DNA from: Candidatus Magnetocorallium paracelense
GTDB taxonomy: Bacteria; Nitrospirota; Thermodesulfovibrionia; Thermodesulfovibrionales; Magnetobacteriaceae
DNA length: 64,000 nucleotides
Assembly (NCBI GenBank): GCA_029001845.1
Contig: JAREWP010000054.1
Location: 57,609 to 121,608, forward strand
Direction of reading: 5' to 3'
A model generated the notes under the pieces. It made no database searches, had not been told where the DNA came from, and saw nothing but the letters and a program-made list of their open reading frames with translations. Positions 9,564-17,979 of this stretch are shown here, piece by piece; positions within the stretch are counted from its first letter, which is position 1; every line of letters begins with the position of its first letter. The translations under genes were made by a program, and so were the position numbers.

Positions 9564-10389
9564 CAACGATTGTTCGGAGGTCGTAAAAATCGCCAAAGAT
9601 TATTACGACAGTACTGATGCAGATGAATTTTATCATAGCATATGGGGTGGAGAAGATATCCATATCGGACTGTATAACAGTGACGACGAACCGATATCGG
9701 ATGCCAGTCGCAGGACCGTGGAAAAGATGTGCTCCCTGTTAACAAAGCTGAATAAAGATTCTGTCATACTCGATGTCGGGGCCGGCTATGGAGGGGCTGC
9801 CAGATTTATAGCGGAAAAGTACAGCGCCCAAGTAACATGCCTCAACCTTAGTGAAAAGGAAAACGAAAGAAATCGCGAAAAGAACAGAGACAAAGGCCTT
9901 GACCACCTTATAAAAGTCGTTGACGGTAACTTTGAATCCCTCCCTTTTGATGATGCATCTTTCGATATCGTCTGGTCTGAAGACGCAATATTGCACAGCG
10001 GGAACAAGGAAGGCGTTTTTAACGAGATTTACAGGGTAATGAAAAAGGGGGGAGAATTCATTTTTACAGATCCGATGCAGGCCGACAACTGCCCTGCAGG
10101 CGTCTTAAAGCCGGTATTGGAGAGAATACACCTCGACGCCTTTGGTTCGTTTTGTTTTTACAGGGATTACGCCTCAAAAATAGGACTGGAAGAGGTGAAT
10201 ATTATAGACCTCTCAGAGATGTTAATTCGCCATTACAGCAGAGTCAAAGTAGAGCTCGAAAATAAATGTAACGAAATTGTTTGCAGTATCGAATATATGG
10301 ATCGTATGGTAAAAGGTCTTAATCACTGGGTGGAAGCAGGCAAAAATGAATTCCTCAAATGGGGCATATTGCACTTTAGAAAGGTGTGA
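9550..10389 (+). CDS. Sarcosine/dimethylglycine N-methyltransferase (betaine synthesis, last step)
   Basis: A 279-residue SAM-dependent methyltransferase completing glycine betaine from sarcosine and dimethylglycine (SDMT family). The opening region (AKDYYDSTDADEFYHSIWGG, then EDIHIGLY and ASRRTVEKM) is diagnostic for SDMT, followed by SAM motif I VILDVGAGYGGAARFIA (about 74-90) and VWSEDAILHSG. It starts inside the previous gene with AGGAGAG placed just upstream of the ATG. Together the two enzymes make the osmolyte from glycine with three SAM, without choline. Confidence 0.9.
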   Translation: MSMNSNDCSEVVKIAKDYYDSTDADEFYHSIWGGEDIHIGLYNSDDEPISDASRRTVEKMCSLLTKLNKDSVILDVGAGYGGAARFIAEKYSAQVTCLNLSEKENERNREKNRDKGLDHLIKVVDGNFESLPFDDASFDIVWSEDAILHSGNKEGVFNEIYRVMKKGGEFIFTDPMQADNCPAGVLKPVLERIHLDAFGSFCFYRDYASKIGLEEVNIIDLSEMLIRHYSRVKVELENKCNEIVCSIEYMDRMVKGLNHWVEAGKNEFLKWGILHFRKV

Positions 10390-10532
10390 ATTCTCAATTG
10401 AAAAATTAAGGGATTCAGGAATTGAATATTTTTTCCATATTGTTTTAATGACTATTATGATTTCACAAAGCAAGCAAGTGTGCTTATGCCGAATTGCCTT
10501 AATTCCTAAATCCTGAATTCGGAATTTCTGAT
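10387..10532. repeat. Inverted 8-mer iteron repeat (YCCTMAAT family) between SDMT and BCCT genes
   Basis: Left arm around GGGATTCAGGAATTGAAT and right arm CTTAATTCCTAAATCCTGAATTC are imperfect inverted repeats of an ~8-base unit. The same unit recurs at 28996-29098, 47863-47958 and 58483-58540. The transcript could fold into a hairpin that attenuates or separates transporter expression; that is inference. Confidence 0.55.
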
Positions 10533-10543
10533 TTTTTTAGAAT

Positions 10544-12070
10544 ATGAGGTTATCAATAAATAATTTAATACAGGAGTGGATCAGAGGAATAAGTCTCCCT
10601 GTCTTTTTGGGGGCTGCTTTTTTTACTGCTTCTATAATAGTCTTCGGCGGTATATGGACCGATACGGCCGGCGAAGTTTTTGGTTCTGTATTATCTTTTA
10701 CAACTCAATATTTCGGATGGTATTACATTCTTACAGTCAGTTTTTTTCTATTCTTTGTTATATGGCTTTATTTCAGTCCCTACGGTAACATCCGATTAGG
10801 TCCCGACGATTCCAAGCCGGAGTTTAGTCTTTTTGCATGGTTCAGTATGCTTTTTGCCGCAGGCATGGGCATGGGACTTGTTTTCTGGGGAGTCGCCGAA
10901 CCGATAACCCATTATATGTCCCCTCCTCTGGCAAAGCCGGAAACACTCGATGCAGTAACAGAGGCAATGAGATTTTCTTTTTTTCATTGGGGCCTTCACC
11001 CTTGGGGTATATATATTATTTTCGGGCTGGGGATCGGCTTTTTTCACTTTCGCCACAACCTTCCGCTTGCCCCCCGTTCTCTTCTCTATCCTCTTCTGGG
11101 TGATAAAATTTATGGTTATCCCGGTCATATTATTGATGCATTTTGCACAGTGGGGACACTCCTGGGAGTTGCAACGTCTCTGGGACTGGGCGCAATGCAG
11201 ATCAATTCCGGACTCAGCGAACTTGTAGGCATGGAGTACGGAGTAAACACTCAGGTAATTATTATTACAACAATCACTCTGATAGCCACGGTATCGACAG
11301 TTACCGGCGTGCACAGCGGTATTAAGTATCTAAGTATCCTGAATATCCTGCTTATGTTAATGATGCTCGCCTTCGTATTTCTGGCCGGACCGACTCTCTT
11401 TCAGATCAACCTTTTTATATCCTCTCTTGGAGATTACTTAAAGAGTATTGTCGCGTTGAGCCTTTGGGTGGATCTTAGAGAAGGCAATGACTGGCAGTCA
11501 AACTGGACTGTTTTCTACTGGGGATGGTGGGTGTCATGGTGCCCCTTTGTTGGTATTTTTATTGCCCGTATTTCAAGGGGGCGTACAATCAAAGAGTTTA
11601 TATTGTTTGTCTTCCTGATACCTACATTAATTAACTTTATTTGGTTTTCCGTCTTTGGCGGGACTGCGCTACACATCGAGTTTCTCGGAGACGGCGGCGT
11701 CGCCGCTGTCGTTAAAGATAATGTGGCCATGTCTCTCCACGTTCTGCTCGATCATCTGCCGCTGGGTGCGATAACCCGATGGCTCGGAGTGTTTCTCATA
11801 ATAATATTCTTCATAACATCGTCCGATTCCGGCTCATTTGTCGACGACATGGTGACCTCCGGAGGGAATCCGAACCCCCCTGTTTTAAACCGTGTATTCT
11901 GGGGTTGCGCAGAAGGCGCTGCCGCTGCCGTGCTGCTTCTGGCCGGCGGGCTTAAAGCACTCCAGACAGCCTCGATCTCATCCGGCCTTCCTCAGAGCCT
12001 TCTGGTTGTGGCGACTTGTTACAGCCTTGTAAAAGCGTTCAGGTCAGAGAAGATTGCAAAAGGTCTGTAA
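10544..12070 (+). CDS. BCCT-family glycine betaine (or related quaternary ammonium) transporter
   Basis: A 508-residue inner-membrane symporter with about twelve membrane spans. The BCCT signatures are clear: GMGMGLVFWGVAEP (near 107-120), and the TM8 region with FYWGWWVSWCPFVGIFIARIS (about 325-345), whose tryptophans line the substrate box in BetP and OpuD, then IFFITSSDSGSFVDDM. Family members take up betaine, choline or carnitine with Na+ or H+. The position directly after two betaine-synthesis genes favours glycine betaine, for re-uptake of leaked osmolyte. The protein is shorter at its C-terminus than BetP and lacks an obvious osmosensing tail. Confidence 0.9.
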   Translation: MRLSINNLIQEWIRGISLPVFLGAAFFTASIIVFGGIWTDTAGEVFGSVLSFTTQYFGWYYILTVSFFLFFVIWLYFSPYGNIRLGPDDSKPEFSLFAWFSMLFAAGMGMGLVFWGVAEPITHYMSPPLAKPETLDAVTEAMRFSFFHWGLHPWGIYIIFGLGIGFFHFRHNLPLAPRSLLYPLLGDKIYGYPGHIIDAFCTVGTLLGVATSLGLGAMQINSGLSELVGMEYGVNTQVIIITTITLIATVSTVTGVHSGIKYLSILNILLMLMMLAFVFLAGPTLFQINLFISSLGDYLKSIVALSLWVDLREGNDWQSNWTVFYWGWWVSWCPFVGIFIARISRGRTIKEFILFVFLIPTLINFIWFSVFGGTALHIEFLGDGGVAAVVKDNVAMSLHVLLDHLPLGAITRWLGVFLIIIFFITSSDSGSFVDDMVTSGGNPNPPVLNRVFWGCAEGAAAAVLLLAGGLKALQTASISSGLPQSLLVVATCYSLVKAFRSEKIAKGL

Positions 12071-12086
12071 AGGACTTAATTTAAAT

Positions 12087-12152
12087 AACCACGAAGTGCA
12101 CTAAGAAAAGAATTTCTTTATAAACTTCGTGCTCTGGTTCGTGACCATGGTT
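12087..12152. repeat. Inverted TTCGTG-type short repeat, copy 1 (family D)
   Basis: CACGAAGTGCAC on the left and ACTTCGTGCTCTGGTTCGTG on the right form an imperfect inverted repeat of a 7-8 base unit. Related copies lie at 43490-43547 and 48920-48980. It is placed just 3' of the BCCT gene. Confidence 0.5.
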
Positions 12153-12231
12153 AAAAAATACCATGCTCTTCTGTCACTAAGTTCATGGACGTTGGGTTCC
12201 CAAAAATTAAAAAATCGTAAAAATTCACGGG

Positions 12232-12342
12232 GGGCAGGGATCAGAGGTCTGTTACTGTTATAATTTCTTCATCCATTTATTTCGATTAGAGAAAGGCTCT
12301 GTCATATAAAACCTGCCTCCGACCCCTGTGAACTGTTACAAA
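12232..12342. repeat. Palindromic 3'-end repeat, copy 1 (family C)
   Basis: The left arm GGGATCAGAGGTCTGTTACTG and the right arm with CCCCTGTGAACTGTTAC are imperfect inverted copies of a unit that also occurs at 32606-32697, 41866-41916 (one arm) and 63654-63744. Every copy lies immediately 3' of a stop codon. Here it sits between the convergent BCCT gene and the large kinase, consistent with a bidirectional transcription end. First and last 12 bases are not exact matches, so the borders are approximate. Confidence 0.6.
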
Positions 12343-12346
12343 AATC

Positions 12347-15300
12347 TTATCTTATATTTATCCCTTTGACTATGCCTGTCAGAGTCTCCATGGCGCCTTT
12401 ATAATCATAGAGAGATAATTTCTTTTCCAGTTCCTTTAATTCCCGAGGTCTTACATGGAGGCTCAAATAGGCATTGATTTCTTCCAGATATTGTTCCGAG
12501 TCCGTGTCGGAGTCCTCGATCAAAGTCGCCAGTTCGTAAAAGTAACGTTCCAGTTTGGCGGTATCCTCTTCGGATCTTTTATCTGACGCCATGACATCAC
12601 CGTTAACGGTGTCCTCGGTCTCTCCTTTTACCGTTAAAGTCGAGATTGACGACAAAACCTCTTTCAATCTTTCCTCCGTTTGCTCAAAAAGATTATCGGG
12701 AATGCTCCCGCCTGTTTTAAGAGCAGAGTCAAGGTCTTCAAGAGCTCTGTAAAGGGAGTTGGCGCCAATATTCCCGGATACGCCCTTAAGCGTATGAACA
12801 AGCGATTCACTCTTTTGTGTGTCTCCCTTTTTCAGGTTCATTTTGATTTCATCGAGAGCATGGTCATGGTTTTTATAAAATTTTATAAGTAAGCTGCGAT
12901 ATGCTTCATAATCGCCTCCAATCCTATCCAGACCCGAGTCAACGTCTATACCGGTGAGTTCCGGAAATCCCCCGGTAGTTTGAGAGCGGCGGGAGAGAGA
13001 AATTCTCCCCTCCATCGGACCTATCCATTTCTCCAATACCATAATCAGTTCATTAGGATCGATCGGTTTTGAGAGGTAATCGTTCATACCGGCGTCAAGG
13101 CACTTCTCGCGGTCACCGGACATTGCATTTGCAGTCATAGCAATTATAAGTAGATATTTATGCCTCTCATCCTTCCTTATTGCCTTTGTCGACGTATATC
13201 CATCCATCTGAGGCATGTTGACATCCATCAGCAGACAATCATAATTGGATATATTCACCATATCCGCCGCCTCTTTACCATTCCAGGCAATACATACTTC
13301 CGCTCCCATAGATTCCAGCAGTTCCCTGGCCACCTGTTGATTTATCTCATTATCCTCGGCCAGCAAAATTTTCAATCCTCTAAAACCCGGTGAAGATTCC
13401 CTTTTAGCGGACCTTTGCATGGACCATCGTGTTGAATCCTTTTTTAATGCTGAAATGATCGCGTCATACATCACCGATTGTGTAACAGGTTTATGTAAAA
13501 AGCCGTCTATCTCCATAACGTGGCTATCCAGTTGGATCTCCTCGCTGCTGTGAGAAGAGATCATAATTATTGCAGGAATATATGTAAGCTTGCTATGGCT
13601 TTTTATTCGTCTTGACAACTCCAATCCATCCATCTCCGGCAGCAGCCAATCTACTATGACCACCTTGAAAGGCATGTCAGACGATGCGCTCTCCAACAAT
13701 CCGAGAGCCTCCCCTCCTGACTTAGCCAAAGAAGTTTTAATATGAAAAGACCCCAATATTTTCTGTAAAATCACCCGCGAATTTTCATTGTCATCTACGA
13801 TAAGCACTCTCATGCCTTGTATTTCCAAAGGGATTACATTTGACAAAGCACCTTTCTTTGCATCGGACAATTGGAAAGTTACGGTAAAAAAGAATGTACT
13901 GCCTTTGCCTTGTTCGCTTTTAGCCCAGATATCGCCGTCCATCATTTCAACGAGTCGTTTGCTGATTGTCAGGCCCAGGCCTGTTCCTCCGAATTTTCTC
14001 GTTGTCGATGTATCCGCCTGTGTGAAGGGTTTAAAGAGCTCTGTCATTTGGTCCTCTGTCATGCCGATACCTGTGTCACTTACGGAAAATTCCAGGCATA
14101 CCCTCCCGTTTGAACGATCGACAGCCTTTGTTGCTACGACGATATCTCCCTTTTCCGTAAATTTAATGGCGTTGTTAACCAGGTTGATCAGTATCTGGTT
14201 TAGACGATGGGGATCCCCTTTCAGCAAAACCGGAATATCCTGTTGGATATCAAAAAGCAGTTCCAATCCCTTTTCCTGAGCCCTGGCAAGCATAATATCA
14301 GAGAGTTTATGGAGAATATCGTCCAGTTTGAAGTCGATTTTCTCTATTTCAAGCTTTCCAGCCTCTATCTTGGAAAAGTCCAAAATATCGTTTATTATAA
14401 CCAGAAGAGAGTTGGAGGCCTCGTTGATTTTATTAATATAGTCCTGCTGTTTAGGCGAGAGTTGAGTTTTTAACGCAAGATAAGTCATGCCTATAATGGC
14501 ATTCATGGGAGTACGTATTTCATGGCTCATCGTGGCCAGGAACTCGCTTTTCGCCCTGTTGGCGGCCTCGGCATCGATTCTTGCCTGATGAAGATCGATT
14601 TCTGTCCGCTTACGATGGACGATTTCTCTTTTTAATCTCCGATTCCATAATAGAAATAGTAAAAAAATAACTCCCACCACACTACCTACCTGTAAACCTA
14701 TGATCCGTAAACGTTTGATGTCTATTCCTTTTTCGAAATTCAAATTAAACCACTTTGCCCGGATAATGTTCTCTTCACTCAATGTTATAGATTCAAGAGC
14801 CCTGTTGAGCATCCCCGTCAGCTCCGGCCAATCCTTACGTACGGCGATGGACAGACCGGGTAAATCAAGACCTGCCGGCGCAGCGACTTTTACGTTTGAG
14901 ATATTGTGTTTTCTAATCAGATAGGATCCTACAGCCAAATTCATTATAGCGCCGTCGTTTACACCGTTTGAAACGGCCTTTAGCGCCTCTAAGGGGGTTT
15001 TAAAAATTTCCGTCTCTATTGAGGAATATTTATCCAACACCAGATCGGTGACTGCATAACTTTCAACTAAAGAGAGCCTTTTCCCCTTAAAATCTCCGAT
15101 CGAAGCGATAAAGGGATAATCGTCGCGGGTCAGGATAACGATAGGAAAATTGGCGTAAGGTTTTGTAAAATCAAGATATTTTTTTCGCTCCTCTGTCATG
15201 AAAGCTGTTGGCAGAATATCTATGGTCTTGTTTTTCGCACCCTCCAGAACGCCGTGCCACGATGTAAAAGGAATAATTTCCACATCCATCCCCAGTCGCT

Positions 15301-17020
15301 CGGTTATAATTTTAAGATAATCCGCTCCTATGCCGGAGTATAGATTGTCTTCATCTATAAATTCGAAGGGCGGGTAATTGGGGTCAATTCCTATGCGAAT
15401 TTTTCCTCGTTTGGAGAGCCATTTCTTTTCCTCCTCTGTAAGTAAATCAGCCTGAATCCCGGACGCCTCTTTTAGTAAAATCCATTTTTGCCTTAACCGG
15501 TTCATTTCCTGAAAAGTAACGGCCTCCATAGCCTTTATAAGAATAGAATGAAGTATCGGACGGTCATCTCGCACACCAATTCTCAGATTTACCAAGTCCG
15601 GATTACCAATATTCACCTCTCCTGAAACAGCCAGGTCAGTAAGCATATGTTTATTAATAAGAAAGTTAAGTACTGCACTTTCGCCTAAGGCAGCGTCCGC
15701 TTTGCCGAATGAAACGACTTTTAGGCTTTCATATGTGTCTCGAACAGGCAGGCGAACGATTTGCGGGTAGTTTTTTGTTAAAACTTCTTCATAAAAGAAA
15801 CCTTTCGGAAAACTGACGGTCTTGCCGAACAACTGATCAATCCTTTCATATCTGTTTTCCTTACTACTTACGATAACATTAGGATTTTCCACATAGGGAT
15901 CTGTAAAAAGGATGTATTTCTGTCTGTCTTCAGTTTTTACGATATTGAGCATTACATCCAGTTCTTTCTTCCTTATCATATCCAGAAATTCGCCCCACGA
16001 CGGCCCCGATATATAATTTACTCTTATACCTGTCTTTTTCGATAAAAGATTCATATAATCAATGGATAACCCCTTTGGTTTGCCATTGTCATTAAAATTA
16101 AAAGGAGCCCAGTCTGTCTCATTATGAACTCTGATTTCCGGATGCTCTTTAATCCAGGCTTTTTCTTTTAAAGTTAAATTGAGCACACTTTTTTCCGGAG
16201 ATGCGGGAAGAACAAGCCATCGTGCTTCTAATCTCGCCAAATCGTCGGATGCGATGCTGTCCATAGCCTTTTCAAGAATGGAAACAAAGATCGGCCAGTC
16301 ATTACGAACGGCCAGGCGATACTTATTGTCCATGCCTGTAATTGGTACATCCGCTTCCGCTGAAGAGACTACACTGCTCAATGTATATCGGCGTATCAAA
16401 TAATTAGCGACCGCAGAAGGGAGTATCGTTGCCTCGGCATTACCAAGCTCTATCGCTTTTAAGATATCGACATAGGTATCTCGATAAATGTATGTTGCCT
16501 CCGGTATATGGTCAGGCAAAAATTCCGATAGGATGTCCCCTTTGGGTATGACCACTGTTCTTCCCCTTAAATCGGAGACAGAGTTTATGCCTCTTACATC
16601 GGTGTTTGTGTAAATACCGTTTGTTATTATTTTGTAAGGCCTGGTAAAAAGAAAATAATCCTGACGCTTTTTTGTTTTAAAAATCGTATGTAAGAGATCG
16701 AGCTCTTTCTTTTTTCCCATTTCCACAAGCTCGTTCCATGTTGCCTGTTTGTAATGAAATTCTATCCCCAGCAGTTCACTCAGGAGAGCGAGATAATCAA
16801 TCGAATAACCTGCCGGCTGACCGTTTTCAATAAAATCGAAGGGGGCGTAATCGGGTTCATTGGCAACAGTTATGACAGGGTGATCCTTCAGCCACGCCAG
16901 CTCGGCCTCTGTAAGTTGTAAACGCTTATCTATACCTTCCGTAGCCGATAAAGAGGCCGGGGCTGCCAATAACAGCATCCAAACGATAAGGCATAGGGAG
17001 ATTATGTTATTTTGTCTCAT
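12347..17020 (-). CDS. BvgS-like hybrid sensor kinase with three periplasmic binding domains
   Basis: A 1557-residue inner-membrane phosphorelay sensor. Order of parts: signal peptide (1-26); three type-3 solute-binding domains in tandem (about 30-270, 272-515 and 520-765), each opened by an LxxxExxWLxxHP-like linker; one membrane span (771-791); HisKA with phospho-acceptor His833 (SHEIRTP); HATPase with DTGIGM and GTGLGL; receiver 1 with Asp1124 (VVIVDWLLPEMDG); receiver 2 with Asp1266 (LLMDVNMPQMDG); Hpt with His1409 (VHTLKG); and a C-terminal ~75-residue domain also found at the end of the neighbouring kinase. BvgS itself has two such sensor domains, so three is unusual. Bound amino acids or organic acids are the likely signals, but the output regulator is not nearby. 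The start overlaps the upstream binding-protein gene by 14 bases. Confidence 0.93.
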   Translation of the reverse strand: MRQNNIISLCLIVWMLLLAAPASLSATEGIDKRLQLTEAELAWLKDHPVITVANEPDYAPFDFIENGQPAGYSIDYLALLSELLGIEFHYKQATWNELVEMGKKKELDLLHTIFKTKKRQDYFLFTRPYKIITNGIYTNTDVRGINSVSDLRGRTVVIPKGDILSEFLPDHIPEATYIYRDTYVDILKAIELGNAEATILPSAVANYLIRRYTLSSVVSSAEADVPITGMDNKYRLAVRNDWPIFVSILEKAMDSIASDDLARLEARWLVLPASPEKSVLNLTLKEKAWIKEHPEIRVHNETDWAPFNFNDNGKPKGLSIDYMNLLSKKTGIRVNYISGPSWGEFLDMIRKKELDVMLNIVKTEDRQKYILFTDPYVENPNVIVSSKENRYERIDQLFGKTVSFPKGFFYEEVLTKNYPQIVRLPVRDTYESLKVVSFGKADAALGESAVLNFLINKHMLTDLAVSGEVNIGNPDLVNLRIGVRDDRPILHSILIKAMEAVTFQEMNRLRQKWILLKEASGIQADLLTEEEKKWLSKRGKIRIGIDPNYPPFEFIDEDNLYSGIGADYLKIITERLGMDVEIIPFTSWHGVLEGAKNKTIDILPTAFMTEERKKYLDFTKPYANFPIVILTRDDYPFIASIGDFKGKRLSLVESYAVTDLVLDKYSSIETEIFKTPLEALKAVSNGVNDGAIMNLAVGSYLIRKHNISNVKVAAPAGLDLPGLSIAVRKDWPELTGMLNRALESITLSEENIIRAKWFNLNFEKGIDIKRLRIIGLQVGSVVGVIFLLFLLWNRRLKREIVHRKRTEIDLHQARIDAEAANRAKSEFLATMSHEIRTPMNAIIGMTYLALKTQLSPKQQDYINKINEASNSLLVIINDILDFSKIEAGKLEIEKIDFKLDDILHKLSDIMLARAQEKGLELLFDIQQDIPVLLKGDPHRLNQILINLVNNAIKFTEKGDIVVATKAVDRSNGRVCLEFSVSDTGIGMTEDQMTELFKPFTQADTSTTRKFGGTGLGLTISKRLVEMMDGDIWAKSEQGKGSTFFFTVTFQLSDAKKGALSNVIPLEIQGMRVLIVDDNENSRVILQKILGSFHIKTSLAKSGGEALGLLESASSDMPFKVVIVDWLLPEMDGLELSRRIKSHSKLTYIPAIIMISSHSSEEIQLDSHVMEIDGFLHKPVTQSVMYDAIISALKKDSTRWSMQRSAKRESSPGFRGLKILLAEDNEINQQVARELLESMGAEVCIAWNGKEAADMVNISNYDCLLMDVNMPQMDGYTSTKAIRKDERHKYLLIIAMTANAMSGDREKCLDAGMNDYLSKPIDPNELIMVLEKWIGPMEGRISLSRRSQTTGGFPELTGIDVDSGLDRIGGDYEAYRSLLIKFYKNHDHALDEIKMNLKKGDTQKSESLVHTLKGVSGNIGANSLYRALEDLDSALKTGGSIPDNLFEQTEERLKEVLSSISTLTVKGETEDTVNGDVMASDKRSEEDTAKLERYFYELATLIEDSDTDSEQYLEEINAYLSLHVRPRELKELEKKLSLYDYKGAMETLTGIVKGINIR

Positions 17021-17801
17021 TTTTAATCCCTTGAAGTATAAAATTCCCCTCTTTTTTCAAGCTTTTCAGGCCTTTGTTGAAAACCTGAATTAACTGTTCG
17101 TTTTTTTTGATCTTTTTAGAAAGCAGCAGATAACTGAAACTTTTTAAAAAAGGAGTCCCATGGTGGGTAAGCAGCTGACGTTCCTCAGAGGCAAAATGTT
17201 TACGTAACACGTCATACCCTACATTGATTTCCTGCGGGTACACCTGAATTCTGCCTGACAGCAACATTCTAAAGCTTTGAATATCGTCAGTAACCCGCTC
17301 TACAGTTATTATCCCTGCTTTGATGGCGTTGTCGATGTCCTCTCCATAACTAAAATTAACAAGTCCGCCCAGTGCAATATCTTTTAAATCCTCCGGTCTG
17401 TTCCAGTCAAAGAGAAAATCTTTACGATGAAAAAAAACATGCTTTTCCTCTATTACAGGGTCGCTATAGTAAAAAACCGCTTCTCTTTCAGGTTTTTTCA
17501 GCCAAAGGGCCGTACCATCCCACTTTCCCAGCTTTGCCAGGATAAACGCCCTTTTCCACGGCAAAAACGTAAACTCCGCATCTATTCCCTCTGCTTGAAA
17601 GGCTTTGGAGATAATGCGCGCCGCTATGCCATAGTCTTTTAAATACTCCGACATATAAGGAGACCACTCGCCGGCCGCGATTCGAACTGTTTTTACTTTT
17701 TTATTGACGTTGACATCATTTGCAATAACCGGCCCGTCACTTAAAAGGATTCCGATTATTATTCCGGCTATAAGCAATTTCGAAGATATTTTGTATCTCA
17801 T
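17007..17801 (-). CDS. Periplasmic type-3 solute-binding protein, companion of the BvgS-like kinase
   Basis: A 264-residue exported protein: signal peptide (about 1-27, ending near VIANDV), then one bilobed SBP_bac_3 fold (GEWSPYMSEYLKDYGIAARII near 43-63, FTFLPWKRAF near 77). No ABC permease or ATPase gene is present. Its gene overlaps the kinase start by 14 bases. A role as a soluble ligand-presenting or competing receptor for the three-domain kinase is therefore more likely than transport; that is inference. A family A repeat lies directly upstream of its start. Confidence 0.8.
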   Translation of the reverse strand: MRYKISSKLLIAGIIIGILLSDGPVIANDVNVNKKVKTVRIAAGEWSPYMSEYLKDYGIAARIISKAFQAEGIDAEFTFLPWKRAFILAKLGKWDGTALWLKKPEREAVFYYSDPVIEEKHVFFHRKDFLFDWNRPEDLKDIALGGLVNFSYGEDIDNAIKAGIITVERVTDDIQSFRMLLSGRIQVYPQEINVGYDVLRKHFASEERQLLTHHGTPFLKSFSYLLLSKKIKKNEQLIQVFNKGLKSLKKEGNFILQGIKNETK

Positions 17802-17809
17802 AATACAAT

Positions 17810-17936
17810 ACCGTTAACTTAAGGGGTGAAGCACCTTCCGATGGAAGCGGGTCATGTTTGAGGAGGCGCAGCGAAGCGGAGCCTTCGAGTTTAGCCGCTG
17901 AAGGCGGAAGTCGCTTTGCTCCTTAAGTTTATGACA
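17810..17936. mobile_element. MITE-like element with terminal inverted repeats, copy 1 (family A)
   Basis: About 127 bp with ends matching CATTAACTTAAGGGGTGAAGC and, inverted, GCTTTGCTCCTTAAGTTTATG. The interior carries GAAGGCGCAGCGAAGCGGAGC-type sequence (here GAGGCGCAGCGAAGCGGAGC). The four copies (17810, 22982, 23175, 36948) are all intergenic and have no ORF, which fits a non-autonomous mobile or REP-like element. Confidence 0.8.
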
Positions 17937-17979
17937 CTCTCTCATAATAAATAAATATGTTTGCATGCGTCGGTTCGGG

